From contig JAKZHN010000070.1 in the NCBI GenBank assembly GCA_037179335.1, positions 1 through 52,203 of the forward strand: a stretch of DNA of 52,203 nt, read 5' to 3'. The DNA is from Cyclaneusma minus (Eukaryota > Ascomycota > Leotiomycetes > Marthamycetales > Marthamycetaceae). The translations under genes were made by a program, and so were the position numbers. Within the stretch, counting starts at the first letter, position 1. Each line of letters begins with the position of its first letter. The notes beneath the pieces were generated by a model that was given only the letters and a program-made list of their open reading frames with translations, made no database searches and was not told the origin of the DNA. Of the stretch, positions 1-13,489 are shown in pieces.

Positions 1-128
1 TTAAATAAATTAAATAAATTAAATAAATTAAATAAATTAAATAAATTAAATAAATTAAATAAATTAAATAAATTAAATAAATTAAATAAATTAAATAAAT
101 TAAATAAATTAAATAAATTAAATAAATA
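1..128. repeat. Tandem 9-bp satellite (TTAAATAAA)n
   Basis: The unit TTAAATAAA repeats head to tail about 14 times from the first base of the window, so the array may extend further left. It is pure A/T and is not the canonical fungal telomere repeat TTAGGG. It belongs to the AT-rich, RIP-damaged part of the window. Confidence 0.95.
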
Positions 129-1439
<1,311 letters not shown>

Positions 1440-1440
<1 letters not shown>

Positions 1441-1705
1441 GGGGGTCAATTCGGGAATTCTCGGGCGGTGGGGGTCATGCATATTTTTGGGCTTTTTAAA
1501 GCCGGATATTAAAGTTGTTAAGGTTTTCTAATTTTATAAATTATAAAATATTATTTTTAACACCCATTAAAAAATGGGGCTTTATAGCTATTTTATTTAA
1601 TTTATTATAAAAATTATTAAAAACGGAGGGGGTCAAATCAGGTATAGTGAAAAAAAGGGGGTCAAGTCAGGAATTTTAATTAAAAAGGGGGTCAAGTCAG
1701 ACCTT
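1440..1705. repeat. Array of GGGGGTCAAGTCAGG-type boxes
   Basis: Five GC-retaining boxes starting GGGGGTCA lie at about 1441, 1471, 1627, 1657 and 1687. The last three share GGGGGTCAARTCAG and are exactly 30 bp apart. The surroundings are almost pure A/T, so the boxes stand out. They could be the terminal or subterminal repeats of a DNA transposon, but I found no second inverted end. They interrupt the RNase H end of the minus-strand copia relic to the right. Confidence 0.7.
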
Positions 1706-4700
1706 TGCCGTTTTATAATTAATTATTAAATTTAAATATCGTATAAGGTTTTTTAAAGCATAATTATAATATATAGCTGGATTTAATATATATTATATTA
1801 GCTTATTAAAAGCAAAGGCTATATTTGGTTTAATTAAAATTATAGTAAATATAAGATTTTTAATTGCGCGCTAATATTTTCTAATATTTATTATTTTATT
1901 TATATTTAATATAAAATATAAATTGGTATAATTTAAAATGGATATTTTTTGGGTTTTTTTTATGCTTTATAAATACCAAATTTATTAAAAATAATATAAA
2001 TATATTATTGCTAATTTAATTATAGCGTTTTGTTTTTTTTATTTTTTATAATTTTTATATTTAGAATTTTAATAATTTCCCCTAAAGTTTTGGCAAATAA
2101 ATATATATTAAATTTTTAATAAAACCATAGCAAATTTTTTTTATTTTTTTAGCTGCAGCAATATTATTTATATAAATTAAAAGCTTAATTTATTTTTCGA
2201 AATAAATATAAAAATATAAATTAGTTTTGCTTTATTTAAATTTTTATTTTTGCATGTTTTTTTTATTAAAGAATTCCAATTTTTTGCAGCTTATTTAAAA
2301 TTATATAAGCTTTTTATAATTTAAAAAATTATTTTTTTTAAGCTTAATTTTTTTAGAAGCTTTTATAAAAATATTAAATTGGTTTTTGGTTTTTATAAAC
2401 GCATTTTTAATATTAAAATAAAATTATTTAAAATTATTTTTAACTATAATTAATAGAAATAAATGCAAAAACTCTATGCATATAATTGGGGCAAATATTT
2501 TAATGTAATTTTTCCCGTATTTTTGAAAAAAAGATTGGCTATTAATTTGGTTTTAAAGCGTTTAATTATTTTATTTAAATTTATTTTAATTATATAAATT
2601 TATTTTGCAAAACTTAAATTTGCTTTTTTAAGCCTAATTATTTTTTTCCAAATGCCGTTTTTTAGGAGAAATATTAATTTTGTTTTTATAGCTTTTTTTT
2701 TATTTATTAAAATATTTAGGATTATTAATAGCTTTATTATATATTTATAAAATATAAAATTTATAGATTTTAATTGCAAAATAAGCTTTTTTTATAATAT
2801 TAATAATAAATTTATTTAAATTTTTATTATTATAATTTATTTAAGCCAATATTATATAAATAATTTTTATAATTTTTGCTTTTTATTTTTAGAATTTAAT
2901 AATTTTTTTTCCAATTGTTTTTCCCAAGATATTCTTATAAAACATAGCGCTAACTTATAATAAATATTAATTCTTGCTTTTAAATTATTAAAATTGTTGG
3001 CTAATTAATTAAAATAATTGGGGCATTTATTATTTTTTGGTCTAGTAAATCTGGTATTTCATTATTATTATTAAATTTAATATAATTAAAAAAAGGTATA
3101 AATTTTGGGATTTAAATTTTAATTTTAAAAAATCCTAGTCTTTTAATATAAAAATATTTTATCTTGTTATTAGATTTTAGCGTCTTGCTAATTAAATGTT
3201 TTTTAATTATTTTTGCTAAATTTACTATCTTATTTAATTTTAAAGGCAAAGCAATATTTTTAAAATTTAAGCTATTATTAATTATTAATTCTAATTTAAA
3301 TATTTAAAATAATTTAGATTTTGGCAAATTTAGCTTTTTTAAATAGGATATTTTAAATATAATATTTAAAGCGTTTTTTAAATTTTTAAAAGATTTCTTA
3401 TTTTGCTTTTTGAAAATTGGAAATAAAATAGCCTTATTTTAAATGGTATTTAAGTTTTAATTTAAAAATACTATTTTAGCTAATTTTTTAAATATATTTA
3501 ATAGCTTATGTTTTATTAGTTTTTCCAATTAATTATAGTCCGATTTATTTTTCCTAGCCAGGCTTTTATATTTTGCAAATAATTTTATTTTTAATTTAAT
3601 TATATTTTTAAATATATTTTTAAAAATTTTATATTAGCTAATTTTAATAATGTTTTCTAGTTTTGAAAAATAGAATTTTTATTATTTAATAGTAATTTTA
3701 ATATATTTTATAAAAACTTTAATTTTGCCAATATTTACTAGCTTATTATATTATTGGCCCTAGGATAGGATTTTTTGGTTTAAATAAATATAATATTTAG
3801 CGTCAAATATTTAAATATAATTAATACTAGAAATAATTTAAAAATAAATTTTATTGGGGCTTATTAAATATTTTTTGATTATTAATTTTTTTTTATTATA
3901 ATTTTAAATATAGGCATTATATTTGGCAGCTTTATTCCAAAATTTAATTAGTAATTAAGCGTTTAAAAAAATTAATTTAATATTGGTTTAAATGGTTTAA
4001 ATATTGCATTTAATTGGTTTGTTTTGATATAAAAATATAATAATTATAAGCTAATATTTGATATTTTTAATATATTTTTATTTTTTAATAATTTTAAGCA
4101 ATTTAAAAGCATTATTGCTTTTGTAAGCCTTAATTTTATAGCCAATTTATAGCTTTTTAGCTATTTTGGCCTTTATTTTGTAAAAAGTAAACCAATTTTT
4201 TTTTAAATGAAAATTAATAATTTAAAATAACCACTTATTTATATATAGGGATTAATCAAAGCTTTTAATAATATTAAAATAAATAAGCTTAAGCCTTTTT
4301 TTTATATAGGCTAAGTTTTTTAAAGATTCAATTTTTTATTTTTTTAATTGTATAATAATTATAATGTTTTTAAATAATCGGGACCTTAATTGGTTTATTT
4401 AATATTATTATTTTATAAAAATTGCCAATTATTTTTAATTCTATATAGTATATTTTTTTATATTATTTGTTTTTTATTAGCTTTGAAAATTTTATTTAAT
4501 TGATTTTAATAATTTTTGGCTAAATTTCTTTTTAATTTATTATTTTAATATTTTATTTTAAAGCTTTAATTATTTTTGCAATATATACTATTTTATTTTC
4601 TCTATTATTTAAATATATTATAATATATAATCTTTTATGCATATTTGCTTTAATTACAATTTGGCTATTTTTATTTATAAATTATATTTTAAAAATTTTA

Positions 4701-5881
4701 AAATAATTTTTAAAACCAATGCTATATAGCCTTTTTCCTAAAATTAAATTGCAATTAAATTAAAAAATAAAAAAAATATTGTATAATGCTATTAAAAATT
4801 TATTTTTATATATCAATAATGCAATATTGCAATAAATAGCCCAAATAATTTTTTTTTAATTTTAATTAATATATATTTTAATAATTAATTAATTTAATTA
4901 AATATATAATTAAAAGCGGCTATATTTAATATCCAGCAAAAAAAAGATTTTATTAATTAATTTTTTTAAAAAATAGGATATTTTCTTGGTATTTTTAATT
5001 GAATTTTTTTTAATCTTTTTTTTTAATTAGCTGCAAATTTAATAATTTTAAAATAACGGCTTTTGGATTTTTTTAAAGCATTTTTTTAATTATTGCATTA
5101 AATTATTACATTAAATTATTTTTGATTTAAAGCTTTTACGATTATTCTTGCCCTTATTATTATTTTGTTTTTCTTTTTTAATTTTTGCGCTAAATAATTT
5201 TAATAAATATATAAGCTTTACCAAATAAAAGGCATTAGCAAATGCAATATAAAATTAAATTATATAAATTATAATTAAAATTATCTTGGTTTTTATTGGA
5301 ATTTAATTTTATATATTAATAAATACGCAATAAATTGTATTAATTTAAATAATTTTATTATTTATTTTGGCCTTAATAATCTTTTTATAAATATTGCTAT
5401 AATTGATTTAATTTTTATACATAATTATACTATATTTAATTTTTGATGCAAGCTGCTGCTTGGCTTTATATAAATGCTAAAATTTAATATTAATTAATAT
5501 AAAAATTAAATTCTGAAATATTATAATAATTAAAAAATATTCCGAATTTATAGCCTAGTAAGCTTTGCAAAAGATTTAAAAAAATTCCTTATTGCTATAT
5601 ATATTTTTATAAAAGCTATTGGCTATAATTAGCTTTTTCCAATATATTTTTAAAATATTCCAAGCTTTTATTATAATTAAATTATCTATAAAAAAATATA
5701 AATTTTAATTATATAATTATTTGTAATAAATTTATAAATTTTTTTATATTTTAATTTAAAATGGTTTTAAAATATATAAATATTTAATTTTTTTTTAATT
5801 TTTTTTGGAAAAAAAAGGAAATATAATTATAACTGCTATAATTAAATTTTTAATATATTTAATATATTTCTTTTTACTAAG
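1700..5881 (-). pseudogene. Copia-type retrotransposon relic (minus strand, RIP-degraded, truncated)
   Basis: Reading the minus strand and allowing for C-to-T/G-to-A damage, Ty1/copia domains appear in order. Integrase core and C-terminal region fall at about 4,220-3,640, with an FWNKAA motif followed by FDAKYYIYLNQK. The reverse transcriptase carries LLIYINNIAAA at about 2,180-2,151; YINN is the RIP form of YVDD, at 2163-2174. A connection/RNase H start with AQLKILYLL follows at about 1,880-1,740. Stop codons and asparagines replace expected glutamine and aspartate codons throughout. The downstream RNase H part is lost where the GGGGGTCA boxes begin, and I found no LTRs. The left limit and the 5' end near 5,880 are approximate. 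It cannot code for protein. Confidence 0.75.
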
Positions 5882-5886
5882 CTTAT
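5882..5886. repeat. Target-site duplication CTTAT (left)
   Basis: CTTAT directly precedes the left LTR and is repeated directly after the right LTR at 12049-12053. Confidence 0.85.
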
Positions 5887-6101
5887 TGTCGGAATAGGGG
5901 GATCACGGGGTGCTAGCATATGGGGTAGCGGGGTATATTGTAATTGTCTATGGAAAAGAAAAGCGTAAGGCTTTTTCCATGCTATTTATGGCTATAATTT
6001 GGCGCCAGGCTAGCGCAAAACTAGGCGCCAAATATTTTTCCTATGCCCGGTCAAATAATTACATTGATAAGGCATCAAAAACGGTTTTACGTTCCCAAAT
6101 A
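5887..6101. repeat. Left LTR (215 bp) of the 5.9-12.0 kb retrotransposon
   Basis: It starts TGTCGG and ends ...AATA (CA before RIP). It aligns without gaps to 11834-12048 at a constant offset of 5947. The differences are almost all C/T or G/A transitions. In this copy the first ~60 bp keep their G residues, while the last ~80 bp are heavily converted. A conserved core with two GGCGCC sites lies at 6001-6034. Confidence 0.92.
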
Positions 6102-8084
6102 CTAAAAACTCTTTATTTGTTAAATAAAAGAAAACCCTAATAATAAAACCTTTTTTTACAAAAGAAACCTGCTATATTTTAGCTTTTTATATTATAATTA
6201 ATTTTATTATATTTATAATTATAATTGGATAATTATAATTATATTATAAGCTAAGGCCTATTCACCTATCCGTTTATTCTAACCATTAATTTATTGCTAT
6301 TAATAAACTATTTTAAAGCTTTATTGCAAATTAATAATACCTTAATTATAATATCCATTAAATTCTTTTTTTCCATTAATTTATCTAATTTCCATTATCT
6401 TTTATTTTTTATAGCTTTATTTTAAATAAAAAATATTAATTATTAATTGCTTTTTTATAATGGTTCCATATTTTACTATATAATTATACAAAAATTATAA
6501 ATTTGTATAAATTATAATGGAAATTTTAAAAATATTTATTTGCAAGAAATTTTATTTAAAATAATTTTTATTATAATATCTATATTTATTTTTTAAACTA
6601 TAACAAGCAATTTATTAGCCAATATATCTCTAATAATTTTTTTATTTTTAATAAAGCTTTAATAAATCAAATTTCCAAATATTTTGAAAATTTTAAAAGC
6701 CAAATTTAAATTTAAATTCTTTTAAATTTCCAAGGATTTTAGCAATTGGCTAAAAAAAAGCCGGGTTATTTTTGAAAATAAGCTTAGGGCTTGGATGATT
6801 TTATAAAATTGGCTAAAATTTTAAATTATTAAAATTATTAAAATTATTAATTTTAAAAAACATTTTTAATTTAGAAATAAATAAATCCATTCTTTTTAAA
6901 TTTTTAAATTTATAAAATAATTTAATAAATATAAATCTAAATTTTTAAAATTCTATATTGCCCTAAATAATTCTTTTTTAAAAATTATCCAATAAAATAA
7001 AGAATTTAATTTAACCCTTTTTTTTATATATAAAAACTTTAAATTAAAATAATAATTTTTTTATTTTAAAAATATTGGGGCTATTGCGCATTTTTATTAT
7101 AATATTAATTATGCATTTAATATATTTCTTATATATTTTTTTATAGCCTTATAAATAATTATATTTTTTTAATTATATTAAAAAAGAAAAGGCAATTCTT
7201 AATTATTTTTAAATATACGCTATATACCAATAATATAAAAATAAAGCTATTAGGGCCTGCAATATTATTAATAGCCTTAATTGTTATTTAGAAAATAAAA
7301 TCAAAAAAAAATTATTTTCAAGCTTAGCTTTAAAAAATTTATAAGCTTTTTAAAAAAAAAATATAATAGTATTTTATTTTACCAATATTATAATATGCTT
7401 TAATTGGTATTTATTTAATTTAAATACCAAATAATCCAGCTTTTTGCTTAAATTTTTTATTATTTATTTTTTTGCTAGCATTATAAATAATACAATTAAA
7501 TAATTCTTAATAAATATTAATTTAATAAAATTTAATAGCCAATTAAATTTTTTTGCTATTTATTTTAAATAAAAATTTGACTGCCTAATAAATAATACCA
7601 ATCTTTACAATATACAATATTTTGCGGCCTTTAATTTAAAAAATATTAATAAAAATAATAGCATTAAAATTAATATTTAATTTAATTATAAGCTTAAATT
7701 TATTAAGGAATTTGCTATTTAGCTAGCATTATTTATAATATTTAATAAATTTCTTTAATTATTTTAAATAATTTTTTTTTTAGCTTTTTTAAAAATTTTA
7801 TAAAGCCTTTAAATAAAAAAATATCCAAATTTTTTATAAATACGCTTTAGCTTAATTAGGCTAAAATAAAAAATAAATATAAATTTTATAAAATTAATTT
7901 TTATTAGCAAATATATTTATAAATGTCCCTATTCTTTAATAATAATTTTATTTTTATTTTATTAAAGCATATTTTTTAAATTATTAAATCTAATTTGGCA
8001 TTTATTTATATTTGCTAAATATATTAAAAATAAAATATTGGTAAATATAATATAAAATATAATATTTTTAATAAAAATAAGCAT

Positions 8085-8092
8085 TATAATAA
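8085..8092. repeat. Target-site duplication TATAATAA (left)
   Basis: The octamer TATAATAA at 8085-8092 is repeated at 8821-8828, immediately outside the inverted repeats of the nested element. Low sequence complexity weakens this slightly. Confidence 0.7.
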
Positions 8093-8245
8093 GGGAATTA
8101 ATAAATCGACACTCGAAATTTTGAAATCTACACCGCTAAACCTATTTAAGAACGGCCCGGGATTTATCCGGGCCGTGGTTTATCTTTTAAAAAAAATCGG
8201 AATCCGGTCGACGTGCGACAAAAAGAGCCGCATGCGCACGGGCCA
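8093..8245 (+). repeat. Left terminal inverted repeat of nested element
   Basis: It pairs imperfectly with 8668-8820. It contains a short GGCCCGG...CCGGGCC palindrome near 8154-8174 that the right arm lacks. Confidence 0.8.
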
Positions 8246-8667
8246 CTACCTGCCGGCTGCAAGGCTAGCACGCAAGGCTGACCAAAAAAATCATTTACCG
8301 GAGTAAGAAAAGTATAAATAACTTGACTTTATAAATAGCTATTCAAATAGTTAAAATTCCTATTAATAAAGTAAAGTTTTCTCTATTATTTGAATTTGAA
8401 ATCATTATCATGGCTATTTGTAGGGCAAAGTTATTTATATTCTCCTGAATTTGATCGATGATTTTTTGGCAAATTGGAAAAATCATCGGTTAAAATTAAA
8501 AGGAGATAAATAACTTTGCCCTATAAATAGCTATTTAAACCGTTGAAAATGCTATAAAAAGCCCTAATTCAGCTCTATTTGTCTATATAAATTTTGGGTT
8601 TCAAGCTTCAGAATTGATTAGAATTAAATGCTTTAATTTGAAGCTCCAAATGATAATTTTGGTGGCG

Positions 8668-8820
8668 GTGGCCCGTGCGCCACCACCATGGTTTTATTGC
8701 ACGTCGACCGGACCTCGATCTTTTTTTAAATTTGCCACGGCCCGGATAAACCCTAAAACGTTCCCAATCGGGTTTAGCGGTGTAGATTTCAAAATTTCGA
8801 ATGTCGATTTATCAATTCCC
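8668..8820 (-). repeat. Right terminal inverted repeat of nested element
   Basis: It is the reverse complement of the left arm, with a few indels. The outermost 40 bp differ at only two or three positions. Confidence 0.8.
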
Positions 8821-8828
8821 TATAATAA
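8821..8828. repeat. Target-site duplication TATAATAA (right)
   Basis: Direct copy of 8085-8092, immediately outside the right inverted repeat. Confidence 0.7.
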
Positions 8829-10375
8829 TATTTAAAAATATTGCATTTTTAATGCTAAATTAAATATTTGCTTTTCCAATTTTAAATTTATTAATTTTTA
8901 AATTTAATATAAATTTTTTAAATACTATAAATTAGGCAATACTATATATAAATACTTTAACAGCTTTAAAATTAGGCATAATTTCGTTAAATTCTTGAAA
9001 AAAATATTTATTTAAAAAATAAAATACTTTTATTATTCTAAATTTTAGCGCTAAAATTTTTGGATTTTTTCCAATAATGGTATAAATAATGGCTTAATTA
9101 TTCAATAAGGCTATAGCCGTTTTATTATTAATAGGGCCAATAATAATAATTATTATTATATAAAATTTTTAATAATTTTTTTACCCAAATTTATTATTAT
9201 TTTAAATATTTATATTATCAAATATAATTTTAAATTTATTTTTATCAATTATAAAAAAAGCCAAGGCCTTTTTGTTATTATTATTTAATTAAATATTTTT
9301 ATATTAAACCAAATAAATAACAAAAGCTTTAATAATATATATTTTGCCAATTTCTTTAGCATATTTTTTTTATTTAGCGCGTTTGTTTTTATATTTGGCT
9401 TTTCTTTTATGATTGATTAATTAATATTTTAATTTATTATATACAAAATATTTTTTAATTGAATAAAGGGTTTGGGAATTTCCATATTTTTAATTTTAAA
9501 AATTGCTATATTTTTAAATTTGGCCTTAATTTCCTTAATTTCCACTATATTTTTGGTTTTTTTTAGAATCTTTATTGTTTTTGGCCATTTTTGTAATTTC
9601 TATTTATTGGAAATTATTTTAAAATATATATATTAATATTTTAAACCATTCTTTTATAATTGGCAACAAAAATTTTCAAATTTAATTAAATTTCTTTTAA
9701 AATTTAAATATTTAATTTTATAATAATGCTAAATTAATATTTAAAAACGCTATTATATATTTAAATAATTAAATTCTTTAGGCTTTTATTTTTATAATTT
9801 AGATTTTATTGGGTTTTATAAAAAATACTAAATAAAATTTCCAGGATTTTAAATTTTAATTTGCCAATATTTTTAATAATTATTTTTCTAAATATAATAT
9901 TTTTCCAAATATTTAAATATTTTCATTTGCGTTAATAAATTTTAAAATAATTTATTATTATTTTAATTTGGTTTTAAATAATAAGATTTCTATAAAAAAG
10001 ATACTAAAAATAATAATTTCTGGCTTTACCAATCAATATAATTAAAAACGCTATAAATAATTTAGCTGCAAAAATACCAGTTTTTTATAATAATTTATAA
10101 ATATTCGGAATTTAATATTAAATACGTTAAATATATTTTCAAAATATTTTAAATTATTTCTATAATATATTTTTAAAAGGTTTTCCATTATTTTGCCAAT
10201 AATTTTATTTATTGAATTATAATAATAATTAACCAAATTATTAAAGCTTTTTTAATTTGCTTTACCAACTAATGTTTTAAAAAAAAATTAAGGTATATAT
10301 TATTTTTTTAAAGGAATTTAATAGCTTGGCGGGAGCCTTAATTTTATTCTAAAAAATATTAATTAAATTTTTAGC

Positions 10376-10590
10376 CATATTGGCCATTTTGGCTATATTG
10401 ACCATTTTGAAAATATTGCTGGCCGTTTTAAAAAAATTGCTAACCATTTTAATTATTTAGGCTATTTTAAAAATATTAAAAATATTGCTAACTATATTAT
10501 TAAAGGTATTGGCCATTCTAAAAATACTGGCTATTTTAAAAAAGCAATTGGCTATTTTAAGAAATAGCTATTTATTGGCTTGGCCAAAGG
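10376..10590. repeat. Degenerate short tandem repeats built on TTGGCCATTTTAAAAATATT
   Basis: The phrase GGC(C/T)ATTTT followed by an A/T spacer recurs about nine times, with irregular spacing of about 15-30 bp. On the minus strand it reads as repeated KMAN/KMVN-like residues. It may therefore be a degraded repetitive segment of the host element's protein, or a diverged minisatellite. Confidence 0.5.
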
Positions 10591-11833
10591 CCTGAAAATT
10601 TAAATTTTTCTATAAATGCTAGAAAATTATTAAAAAAGGCTTTTAGGTTTTTATTGCTTGGCTAAATATTATTTTTATTATATTTAAAATTAACTTTATT
10701 TTAATTATTTATAATATTAATATTTGGAATTTTCCAGAAAAATAGCTAAAATATAATAATTATTTTTATAAATTCTTAAATAATAATAGTGCTATTGGTT
10801 GGTTTGTAAATAAAAATACCATTTTTTTAAGCAATTACAAAGATTTTTGTATATAATTTTATAAAAAAAAAAAATATATATATTTGTAATTTAGCCTTGG
10901 TAATTATTTTTAAATCTTTGCTATAATTATTTATTTTTGTATTTATTAGTATTTTATATTTTAATATTTTTAATAACCACAATATTAACAATTTTACTAA
11001 TATAAATATTTATAAAATTAGAATTAAATTTATTAATTTTATAGCTTTTGGTATATTTATTTAAAATTATAGCTAAAGGGATTTCAAAGCTTTTAAAAAA
11101 GTGGCTTTTGGAAATTGGCTGGTATAAATTTTAATTAAGCGGCTAATATTAATTTTAAAAATAAAATGCCTTAAATAAATAATTAAAATTTTAAAATTTA
11201 AGCTAATTTAAATCCAATTTAAAAAAGGCTATTTAATTTAATTTGGCTGCATAATTTAAAAATTGCGCAGCGAATAAAAAATTAATTTAAATAGCTGGCC
11301 ATTTAAAGCTAAAAATAATAATCTTATAAAAAGGAAGGATTTAAAATAAAATTTATAGGATATTTGGAAAATATTTAAAAAGCGGTTTGAAGAAGAATTT
11401 AAATAATAGGTTTGAAAGGCTGCAAAATACAATTGGTGAGGGTAATAAAATAGCTGCAAAATGCAATTGGAAAAAGAACGTAATTGGAGAAAGGTGGTGA
11501 AATAGTTGCAAAATATAGCTTAAAGGTAAAAAAAAAATTAAAGTAAAAAAAGAATGGCGGGGTGGCGGGATTTGCGCTAAAAAGCTGTAAAATGGGTGAA
11601 GCTTAGGCATAAAAATGCAGGCAGGCTTTTAAAATGCATTAAAGAATGTAAAATTAATACAAATTGCAAATTAGTATAAAGCTAAACGGCAAAGCTGTAT
11701 ATTGGCTTTTAATTTTTTAATATAAATAAATAAAAAAAAGTCTAATTGTAGGGCTAATAAAGGCGCAATTTCACCAATTCTTTTTTTTTAATATTTTGCT
11801 ATTTTATAAGTTTTTATAAAAATTACTAATTAA

Positions 11834-12048
11834 TATCGAAATAAAAAAATTATAAAATACTAGTATATAAAATTGCGAAATATACTATAATTATTTATAA
11901 AAGAAAAAAACGTAAAGCTTTCTCCACGCTATCTATAGCCATAATCTGGCGCCAGGCTAGCGCAAAGCTAGGCGCCAAACGTCCGTCCCGTGCCCGGTCA
12001 GGTGACTGCACCGGTGGGGCACCGGAGACGGTCCCACGTCCCCAAACA
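11834..12048. repeat. Right LTR (215 bp) of the 5.9-12.0 kb retrotransposon
   Basis: Gap-free copy of 5887-6101. It begins TATCGA (TGTCGG after RIP) and ends CCAAACA. Here the first ~60 bp are converted to A/T while the last ~80 bp keep their C and G residues, the reverse of the left LTR. Confidence 0.92.
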
Positions 12049-12053
12049 CTTAT
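12049..12053. repeat. Target-site duplication CTTAT (right)
   Basis: Matches 5882-5886. Confidence 0.85.
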
Positions 12054-13260
12054 AAATAATGCTATTAATTATTAATTTAATAATAATATTTGCCAATTTA
12101 TTAATTTTAGCTATAAATAAATTATTATTTAGAAAAATAGCTGCAATAATTGCAATAAATGCAGCAATTGCAAAAGCTGAAATTAATTCAAATTTAATGG
12201 CTTTAATTTTTAGGCTTTCGATATTAATTATTTAATTAATTAAAATATAAATTTTTATTGAATTTTAAATAATATAATAAATTTGTTTTTTAAAAAATTT
12301 AATTTTTATTTAAAAAAACCAATTTAAATAATTATTAAAATTAAGGATTAAAATACGCTATTTAGCAGCGCTTTTATATTTTTTAATTATAATTGGCAAT
12401 TATAAATTAATTAGATTTGCTTATTTTTATAAAATTTATATTTTTCGCAATTTGCAAAAAATTGCTTTAAGTTTAAAGCGTAGATAAATTATTTTATATA
12501 TTGCAAATTAGCAATTAAAAAATTATTTTAATTTTAATTTAATTAAAAAATAAAATTAAATAAAGCTTAATTCTTTTACTATAAAATATAATAAAAATAC
12601 TAATTGCGATTTTATAATACAAAACTATTGCGCGTGTATAAATAAGGGAATATTTTAAATTTAAATTAAGAAAGCGAATAATAATAAAATAATTGCAATC
12701 CAGTTATTAAATTGGCGAAGCCGGGCTTATAATTTATTAAAATTTAAAAAAAATATTATTTATAAAATTTAAGCAGGGGCAGGAAATAGCTATATTAATT
12801 GCAATAAAAATTTAAGAAAAAAAAAGCTTTTTCCGTTATAAAGCTATTTAAACCTTTAGCGCTAGCGTTGCCTATAGAGCACGGATTACCGCGTAGCTGC
12901 CTGAGGCTATAAAGGTCAAATATTATCTTGTTTTAATAATAAATTAATTTAATTAAAAAAATAGCCTTATATATTTATTGGAAAAAATATTATTATTTAT
13001 TATTATATAAATAATATTATCGCTATATGCTTTTTTGGTTAAATATTAATTTTAAATAATTTTAAATAATTTATTTATTTAAAATACAATATGCAAGCTA
13101 TAGATTTTTTTTTAAATTTATTAGGCTTTAAATTATTTGAAATATTAATTAATAAAAACTATAAATTAGCCAAAATTAATATATCCTAATATTGGGTAAA
13201 AATTATTATATTATTAATTGGAATATTTATTTATTTATGCTATTATTATTTAATTTTGTA
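12054..13260. other. AT-rich spacer between the two retrotransposons
   Basis: RIP-like A/T DNA without a recognisable gene. One small patch at about 12855-12920 keeps mixed composition (AGCGCTAGCGTTGCC ... CCGCGTAGCTGCC). It may be a fragment of another repeat whose partner copy is outside the window. Confidence 0.7.
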
Positions 13261-13265
13261 TTTAT
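13261..13265. repeat. Target-site duplication TTTAT (left)
   Basis: TTTAT precedes the left LTR and recurs at 18998-19002, directly after the right LTR. Confidence 0.85.
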
Positions 13266-13475
13266 TATTAAGGAATAAATGCAATAGCTACCGTAAAGGT
13301 GGTCACGTGGCATTTCGCTTAGCTAGAATGGGACTAGCGTCTCCTATATTAAATATTTTTAATATTGAAAATGCTTTTTTTTAAAATTTTATACAATTAA
13401 TATAATATTCTATTTATCCCTATAATTAATATTTTATATTAAATTATATTAAATTAAATACCCTTTTTCTTAATA
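13266..13475 (+). repeat. 5' LTR (210 bp) of copia element
   Basis: It begins TATTAAGG (TGTTAAGG before RIP) and ends CTTAATA (CA before RIP). It aligns over all 210 bp, without gaps, to 18788-18997 at a constant offset of 5522. Every difference I saw is a transition. Confidence 0.95.
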
Positions 13476-13489
13476 AATTATAAGCCCGG
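13476..13489 (+). other. Primer-binding site (initiator tRNA half-molecule type)
   Basis: Directly after the 5' LTR stands AATTATAAGCCCGG, which is GGTTATGAGCCCGG after three G-to-A changes. That is the complement of the anticodon stem-loop of initiator tRNA-Met (CATAACC core). Copia of Drosophila and several fungal copia elements prime from this internal tRNA fragment. The match fixes the element's plus orientation, although the pre-RIP sequence is inferred. Confidence 0.7.

Larger units (their letters stand above)
8093..8820. mobile_element. Nested 728-bp inverted-repeat DNA transposon (MITE-like, non-autonomous)
   Basis: The two ends are long imperfect inverted repeats of roughly 150 bp. 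The left end begins GGGAATTAATAAATCGACA and the right end, reverse-complemented, begins GGGAATTGATAAATCGACA. Both continue through ATCTACACCGCTAAACC, a TTTATCCGGGCCGTGG block, a CCGGTCGACGTGC block and GCGCACGGGCCAC. Inside are a second inverted pair (about 8410-8446 and 8501-8535, TAGGGCAAAGTTATTTAT) and a hairpin GATGATTTTTT/AAAAATCATC at about 8456-8490. There is no transposase frame. The 8-bp duplication fits hAT or Mutator-like elements, and the long inverted repeats favour a Mutator-like or foldback origin. GC- and CpG-rich blocks survive inside an otherwise RIP-stripped host, so insertion after the main RIP events is likely. Confidence 0.88.
5887..12048. mobile_element. LTR retrotransposon, RIP-degraded, with nested insertion
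   Basis: This is a complete element by structure: 215-bp LTRs with TG...CA ends, a 5-bp CTTAT target duplication, and 6.16 kb in length including the 728-bp DNA element at 8093-8820. The interior is almost pure A/T with dense stops, so no pol domain could be assigned with confidence. Minus-strand frames at about 10,236-10,051 and 9,420-8,900 look like degraded, charged helical protein, which hints at minus-strand coding. Neither a primer-binding site nor a polypurine tract could be fixed, so orientation and superfamily (copia or gypsy) are open. A non-autonomous element is also possible. Confidence 0.88.

Noticed and set aside
1..128. Telomere
   Set aside because: The TTAAATAAA unit is not TTAGGG, and RIP of TTAGGG would not give this sequence or a 9-bp period.
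8121..8835. Short open frames in the 8.1-8.8 kb element
   Set aside because: They lie in the inverted repeats, mirror each other and show no protein family.
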